From positions 1 through 27,261 of IMG/VR virus record IMGVR_UViG_3300021093_002288: DNA of 27,261 nt; one strand, written 5' to 3'. Below, one piece after another: positions 22,624-27,261 of this stretch. A program made the translations under genes and the position numbers. Position 1 is the stretch's first letter; the number at the start of each line of letters is the position of its first letter. Under the pieces are notes generated by a model. The model was not told the origin of the DNA. It worked only from the letters and a program-made list of their open reading frames with translations, and made no database searches. This stretch comes from a virus.

Positions 22624-23321
22624 ACGATGATATTTGTATAGTTTCGGTTGGAGTTGATGGTAGAGAATCATATGCCAGAAAGGCTTCTTATCTTAAAAAT
22701 GAAGCAGACAAACTTGGATATCCTAATTATATTTGGATAAATTCATATCCACCAGAATCACCTTCACATCAAGAAGTTAGTCATGCATTTAAATATCATG
22801 CAATTGAATATGCTAGATCATTGGGATATAAAAAAATATTGTGGTTAGATTCTTGTGTTATTCCTATAAAACCAAAATTAGATAAAATAAATTCAATTTT
22901 AGATAATAGTGGTTATTTTTTTGTACATGAAGGATTTGATGTCGGAACGTGGTGTAAGGATGAAGCTCTCCCTTATTTCAACCTCACAAGAGAAGAATCT
23001 TTTAATATTCCACAAGTAGCAACTAAACATTTTGGATTAAATTTTTACTTTAAACAAAGTGTTGATTTTTTTGATAAATTTAGAACATATGCCACAGAAT
23101 ATGGAAAACAAGTGTTTCATGGCGATGTGACTAATATTAATAATTCAGTGTCAACTGATAATAGAGTTAAAGGTCATAGACATGATCAAATTGCAGCATC
23201 CGTCATAGTTTACAAATACAATTTAACCATTTCAAATGCTGATATGATTTGTTGGCAAAATAGTTCAAACTGGCAATCAAATTTGGTTGATAAAAATAAT
23301 ATAGAATTGTTGGTAATTTAA
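22620..23321 (+). CDS. Putative glycosyltransferase (nucleotide-diphospho-sugar fold)
   Basis: The 233-residue protein opens with ICIVSVGVDGRESYARKA and has ARSLGYKKILWLDSCVIPI (about 64-82), a GT-A-like strand ending in an aspartate where D-x-D normally lies; only one Asp remains here. HRHDQIAASVI (about 189-199) may be the conserved H-D-Q region near the C-terminus seen in capsule transferases. Its layout resembles the protein at 13818. ATGA overlaps the GME stop. Confidence 0.6.
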   Translation: MNDDICIVSVGVDGRESYARKASYLKNEADKLGYPNYIWINSYPPESPSHQEVSHAFKYHAIEYARSLGYKKILWLDSCVIPIKPKLDKINSILDNSGYFFVHEGFDVGTWCKDEALPYFNLTREESFNIPQVATKHFGLNFYFKQSVDFFDKFRTYATEYGKQVFHGDVTNINNSVSTDNRVKGHRHDQIAASVIVYKYNLTISNADMICWQNSSNWQSNLVDKNNIELLVI

Positions 23322-23322
23322 T

Positions 23323-23925
23323 ATGAGTGAATTCAAATCATATAGTCAGTATGGTGAAGATGAAATATTAAAAACTCTTGTAAAAGAGAATGGATATTTT
23401 TTAGAAATAGGTTCATATCATCCTACTATATTTTCAAATACTAGATTTTTGGTAGAACGGGGATGGTCTGGTTGTTATGTCGATGGTTCTCCATCTGCTA
23501 TTCAAAGATTTATTGAAGAGTATAAAAGAAACACTTCTATAAAAATAGTACAAGCATTAGTAGGAAATGAAAATTCTTTATTTACTTTCTACGACAGTCT
23601 AGGTGATGGTATTTCTACTGTAGATGAGTCACATATGATTAAATGGAATGCGGGTGGGTCTGAATTTAGAGAAATTGTAATACCAATGATAACATTTGAT
23701 ACTTTACTGCAAGTTCTTCCATCTCGTATAGATTTTATAAACATTGATGTCGAAGGACAATCCGCAGATCTTGCTATGTCTATTGATTATGATAAATGTC
23801 ATACGAAAGTTATTTGCATAGAACATGATAATAAAATACAAGAATTAATTAATAATTTGAGATCAAAGGGATTCTCTTATCGTTGGCATAACGGCACAAA
23901 TGTAATTTTTACAAAAAATGAATAA
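23323..23925 (+). CDS. FkbM-type methyltransferase (second copy)
   Basis: The 200-residue protein is a SAM-dependent methyltransferase of the FkbM family: SQYGEDEIL near the start, YFLEIGSYHP (about 24-33) as motif I, GCYVDGSP as motif II, and DFINIDVEGQSADLAMSID (about 139-157), the strongest family signature. It differs substantially from the FkbM-like protein at 17128, so it is not a recent duplicate, and two different hydroxyls may be methylated. Confidence 0.85.
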   Translation: MSEFKSYSQYGEDEILKTLVKENGYFLEIGSYHPTIFSNTRFLVERGWSGCYVDGSPSAIQRFIEEYKRNTSIKIVQALVGNENSLFTFYDSLGDGISTVDESHMIKWNAGGSEFREIVIPMITFDTLLQVLPSRIDFINIDVEGQSADLAMSIDYDKCHTKVICIEHDNKIQELINNLRSKGFSYRWHNGTNVIFTKNE

Positions 23926-24088
23926 ACAAATTTGGTTAATTATTTATTTAAACAATGAAATATATGGATCTTTATCTATAGTTAAAAGTAATATAAATAG
24001 TGTAAAGAGAAACTATATAAAAGAACTTTCTTCTATAGGTAAAGTATCGTTTAAAGTGACAAACAAAGAACCTTTTTATGGATGGTAA
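23918..24088 (+). CDS. 56-aa orphan protein, unknown
   Basis: A short gene fills the gap between the FkbM-type and GT2 genes. ATG 23918 overlaps the end of the preceding gene by eight bases, and TAA is at 24086-24088, inside the start region of the next gene. The peptide begins NKQIWLIIYLNNEIYGSL, with an aromatic/aliphatic N-terminal strand, and ends in KEPFYGW. It looks like a small folded domain rather than a random frame. An exact TATAAATA (23992-23999) lies inside it. Confidence 0.6.
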   Translation: MNKQIWLIIYLNNEIYGSLSIVKSNINSVKRNYIKELSSIGKVSFKVTNKEPFYGW

Positions 24089-24090
24089 TT

Positions 24091-25272
24091 ATGAAATCTA
24101 AAATATCTTTATGCATGATTGTTAAGAATGAATCTCATATCATTCTAGAATGTTTAAATTCGGTTTACAAATATATTGATTATTGGGTCATTTGTGACAC
24201 CGGATCAACCGATGGAACTCAAGAAATTATCAAAAAGTTCTTTGAAGAAAAAAATATTCCAGGCGAACTACATGAACATGAATGGAAGGGGTTTGGGCCT
24301 AATAGAACTGCTGCTTTTGATTTATGCAAAGGAAAAGCAAAGTACGCATTTGTAATAGATGCAGATGATTATGTTGATGGTAACCTACCTGTTTCTAAAG
24401 TAGATGATGCAGATGCATATACCGTAAAAATGGGTAGAGTTGAGTTCTCTTGGTGGAGAACCCAAATATTTAAACTAGATTTGGACTGGAATTATGTTGG
24501 GGTTCTTCATGAATATGCAGCTCCAAGAGCAACCCAAACACCTAAAATTGAAAAACTAGAGGGCAATTATAGAATTGTCGCCCGTACTTTAGGAGCAAGA
24601 AATAAAGACATAACTCCGGTTGAAAAGTATTCAAAGGATGCTGAAGTTCTTGAAAAGGCTTTAATTGACGAACCAGACAATAGTAGGTATATGTTCTATC
24701 TTGGTCAATCATATTTTGATTCTCAGCAGTGGCAAAAATCAGAAGACGCTTATTTGAAACGAGCAAAGGCCGGCGGCTGGCCAGAAGAAGTTTATTACTC
24801 TTTACTAAGAGTCGCAATGTGTAAAGCAATGTTAAATAAACCTTGGCCAGAAATTCAACAGGCATTCTTGGACGCATTTAATTATAGACCTTCAAGAGCA
24901 GAACCTTTATATCATCTATCACAAATATATCGTCAAAAATTCAATATGCATTCTTTGGCTTTCCTTTTTGCAAGAGCAGCAATGGATATTCCTTTTCCGA
25001 GCGCAGATATTTTATTTGTTCCAGACGCAATTTATAATTGGGGAATTTTGGATGAAGTTTCAAGTACAGCAGCATATGCGGGATATCCGATAGTTGGATA
25101 TGAGGCAACGAAGAAATTATTACAAACTGGAAAAGTTCCAGAAGATCAATTGAAAAGAGTTAGGGAAAATTTTGATTCATATAAAACTCTAATGGAAACC
25201 CTGAGAGAAAAGAAGTTAATAACTCCAGAAAATGATCCAGATGTTGTGGTAATTAAAAAGAAGCATAAATAA
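24091..25272 (+). CDS. GT2 glycosyltransferase with C-terminal TPR-like repeats
   Basis: The 393-residue protein has a compact GT2 domain at about 1-170: ISLCMIVKNESHIILECLNS, WVICDTGSTDGTQEII (32-47) and FVIDADDY (87-94) with the metal-binding D-x-D. From about residue 190 it continues as helical repeats (YMFYLGQSYFDSQQWQKSE, then LYHLSQIYRQ) like tetratricopeptide repeats, which often bind a protein acceptor. Similar GT2-TPR proteins accompany fibre genes in T4-like phages. ATG 24091 fits the usual family start; 24082 is in frame too. The stop is part of CAT AAA TAA, a late-promoter octamer for the fibre genes. Confidence 0.85.
   Translation: MKSKISLCMIVKNESHIILECLNSVYKYIDYWVICDTGSTDGTQEIIKKFFEEKNIPGELHEHEWKGFGPNRTAAFDLCKGKAKYAFVIDADDYVDGNLPVSKVDDADAYTVKMGRVEFSWWRTQIFKLDLDWNYVGVLHEYAAPRATQTPKIEKLEGNYRIVARTLGARNKDITPVEKYSKDAEVLEKALIDEPDNSRYMFYLGQSYFDSQQWQKSEDAYLKRAKAGGWPEEVYYSLLRVAMCKAMLNKPWPEIQQAFLDAFNYRPSRAEPLYHLSQIYRQKFNMHSLAFLFARAAMDIPFPSADILFVPDAIYNWGILDEVSSTAAYAGYPIVGYEATKKLLQTGKVPEDQLKRVRENFDSYKTLMETLREKKLITPENDPDVVVIKKKHK
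25264..25271 (+). promoter_or_regulatory. Late promoter octamer CATAAATA before the fibre genes
   Basis: CATAAATA overlaps the last codons of the GT2-TPR gene and lies 16 bases before the ATG at 25288, with AGGAG in between. Sequence and spacing are the same as at 11279-11286. Confidence 0.65.
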
Positions 25273-25287
25273 GTCTAGGAGACTAAT

Positions 25288-25716
25288 ATGCCAGCATCAA
25301 GATACGACATATACGCGGAACAGGGTAGCACATTTAAGTTACATCTAGACTACAAGTATGCCGGTGGTACTGGTATTGATTTATCAGGATTTCATGGAAA
25401 CATGCAAGTCCGAAAGTCGGACAAGGACTCAAACATGTTATTGTTCCTCAGTGATTACGGAGTAACCGGAGGTGGCACTACCGGATACTTCGGAGCAACT
25501 GGGGGTGTAGCCGGTGTTGGGGGTATTAGTTTCAACACATCGGTTGCTGGCGCGACTGGATATACCGGAGGAATATTCCTAAAGGTAGATAACACTACCA
25601 TGAAGAATGTACCATCGGGAAAGCACTTTTATGATTTTGAAATCATAAACACACTTGGTGAAGTTTATAGACTAGTGGAAGGATCATTTGAGGTTTCTAG
25701 AGAAATAACGAGATAA
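25288..25716 (+). CDS. Putative virion/baseplate protein with BppU-like pattern
   Basis: The 142-residue protein follows a recurrent phage structural pattern: [18 protein letters not shown] at the N-terminus, [16 protein letters not shown], and a C-terminal [20 protein letters not shown]. It ends in [10 protein letters not shown]. The middle (about 57-93) is rich in Gly, Thr and Ala. AGGAG precedes the ATG and a CATAAATA octamer lies upstream, so it should be a late virion gene, perhaps linking fibres to the baseplate. Confidence 0.75.
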   Translation: MPASRYDIYAEQGSTFKLHLDYKYAGGTGIDLSGFHGNMQVRKSDKDSNMLLFLSDYGVTGGGTTGYFGATGGVAGVGGISFNTSVAGATGYTGGIFLKVDNTTMKNVPSGKHFYDFEIINTLGEVYRLVEGSFEVSREITR

Positions 25717-25718
25717 CA

Positions 25719-26705
25719 ATGTCCGCTGATCCAAATCAGGTAATACTTGTTGTTACCACATTTAAGGAACAGAATCAAGTATCTACTACGGGTACAAACG
25801 CCTCAAGTTTACTTCCATCTACATTTCAAGGTCAAACTAATTTAACATCTAAAGCAGATACTATGAATACGATTGTTGTGAATAACAGCAATACTTCCCA
25901 GATATCTGTTTCTACTGTAACAACTGCAAATATTATTACAAGCACTGAAACTACAAAAGTTTTGTATGCTAACCCTCTAGGTCCTTCACAGAGTGGTCCA
26001 CAGGGCATACAAGGCATTCAAGGTACAACTGGTTCTACTGGCGCCACTGGTGCAACAGGATCAACTGGAGCAACAGGTGCAACAGGATCTACTGGAGCAA
26101 CTGGTGCAGACTCATTTGTTCCTGGTCCTACCGGGGCCACTGGTGCAACAGGATCAACTGGTCCTACTGGTGCTACTGGGGCAACTGGTGCTACAGGAGC
26201 AACACCTGATTTTTATGTAATAAGTGTTAATGGATTTAGTGGTGGAATAACATTTAATCCTGGTCTTGGACTGACGCTAAATGGATTTACATTTTCTATA
26301 AATTATTTACGAGGCGGGCAATCTATTCCAATTCAACGCATTCCAGACAAGCAAGATTGGATTTTATATCAAGAAGGTAAATCTCCATTTGCTATGGAAA
26401 GATTCCAATTTGAAAATCTTTCCTACACTCTTTTAGGTGCTTCTACATCTTCTATGTCTGGAAACTCTATAAAGTTAGGGAGTAGTATAGATGGAGTTTC
26501 TACTACCGCAACAGATAAATATATTTCTTTTACTGATTTTAAATCATCATTAACCACTGATTTAAAATCGAGTTGTAATTGTTGTTTTACCTACACTGAA
26601 GGTATTACATCACCGTCAAGTCCTTGTCCGGGGGATAAGTGGTTCAAGACTGACGATGGTATAATTTTTATTAGATCATCTACCGGAATATGGATCACTA
26701 ATTAA
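25719..26705 (+). CDS. Collagen-like tail-fibre protein
   Basis: The 328-residue protein has a Ser/Thr/Asn-rich N-terminal shaft (1-85), about 25 collagen-type triplets (about 91-165, mainly Gly-Ala-Thr and Gly-Ser-Thr with [10 protein letters not shown] at the start), and then a globular C-terminal part. Collagen triplets form trimeric rods. The last about 35 residues ([19 protein letters not shown] and ending in IWITN) match the C-terminal half of the protein at 7883-8197. The Thr at the third triplet position could be glycosylated by enzymes from the upstream island. The gene starts two bases after the preceding stop. Confidence 0.85.
   Translation: MSADPNQVILVVTTFKEQNQVSTTGTNASSLLPSTFQGQTNLTSKADTMNTIVVNNSNTSQISVSTVTTANIITSTETTKVLYANPLGPSQSGPQGIQGIQGTTGSTGATGATGSTGATGATGSTGATGADSFVPGPTGATGATGSTGPTGATGATGATGATPDFYVISVNGFSGGITFNPGLGLTLNGFTFSINYLRGGQSIPIQRIPDKQDWILYQEGKSPFAMERFQFENLSYTLLGASTSSMSGNSIKLGSSIDGVSTTATDKYISFTDFKSSLTTDLKSSCNCCFTYTEGITSPSSPCPGDKWFKTDDGIIFIRSSTGIWITN
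25993..26208 (+). repeat. Collagen-like Gly-X-Thr coding repeat, first tract
   Basis: Nine-base units of the kind GGT GCA ACA / GGA TCA ACT recur with synonymous variation and encode Gly-Ala-Thr, Gly-Ser-Thr and Gly-Pro-Thr triplets. One interruption encodes ADSFVPGP. Repeats of this type can expand or contract by recombination. Confidence 0.85.
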
Positions 26706-26706
26706 G

Positions 26707-26714
26707 GATAAATA
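26707..26714 (+). promoter_or_regulatory. Possible late promoter octamer GATAAATA
   Basis: GATAAATA fits NATAAATA but ends only five bases before the ATG at 26720, so a transcript from it would start at or past the start codon. The overlapping AAGGA (26704-26708) may simply be a ribosome-binding site. The promoter call is weak. Confidence 0.3.
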
Positions 26715-26719
26715 CTAGT

Positions 26720-27261
<542 letters not shown>

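Overview
The window is a continuous plus-strand stretch of a large, AT-rich, T4-like myovirus genome. The identification rests on a run of T4 core genes in near-canonical order: late sigma factor gp55, recombination nuclease gp47/gp46, RNase H, sliding clamp gp45, clamp loader gp44/gp62 and translational repressor RegA. Late-promoter octamers of the form NATAAATA, the relaxed version of T4 TATAAATA that I recall being described for marine cyanomyoviruses, point the same way. The collagen-like fibres and the low GC also suggest an aquatic (cyanophage- or pelagiphage-like) relative of T4. No photosynthesis gene is present, so the host cannot be named. No tRNA, integrase, transposase or CRISPR array was seen, and no convincing gene lies on the minus strand.

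Layout. (1) 1-265: the end of an unknown gene, a possible weak terminator, and a host-type promoter. (2) 266-7886: gp55, gp47, a SET-domain protein, gp46, a PLP-enzyme-like protein, a DNA methyltransferase-like protein and an unknown basic protein, almost all joined by ATGA overlaps. (3) 7883-8197: a small virion-like protein. (4) 8194-11287: a strong sigma70-type promoter, then RNase H, a 60-aa charged protein, gp45, gp44 and gp62. (5) 11279-12527: a late-promoter octamer, four small genes and a strong intrinsic terminator, together interrupting the usual gp62-regA junction. (6) 12544-12973: an exact TATAAATA, then regA. (7) 12979-25272: a 17-gene glycan island sitting where T4 would have DNA polymerase gp43. 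It holds GT10-like fucosyltransferases (one fused to a GT2 domain), other glycosyltransferases, WavE, two FkbM-type methyltransferases, a TylF/CmcI-like methyltransferase, HAD phosphatase, nucleotidyltransferase, a GDPD-like protein, GDP-mannose 3,5-epimerase and a GT2-TPR protein. (8) 25264-27261: late-promoter octamers and three virion genes, two of them with collagen-like Gly-X-Thr repeats; the last runs off the window.

How it fits together. The first half supplies replication, recombination and late-transcription machinery. The glycan island could build and transfer an unusual sugar chain. GDP-mannose 3,5-epimerase makes GDP-L-galactose, and no GDP-fucose synthesis gene is visible, so the GT10 enzymes may transfer L-galactose rather than L-fucose. 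The fibres just downstream are rich in Gly-X-Thr triplets, the kind of sequence O-glycosylated in Bacillus BclA, so a plausible reading (inference) is that the phage glycosylates its own fibres. The other candidate novelties are the SET protein between gp47 and gp46, a PLP-like/DNA-methyltransferase pair that may modify DNA, and early promoters so close to their start codons that the mRNAs would be nearly leaderless.
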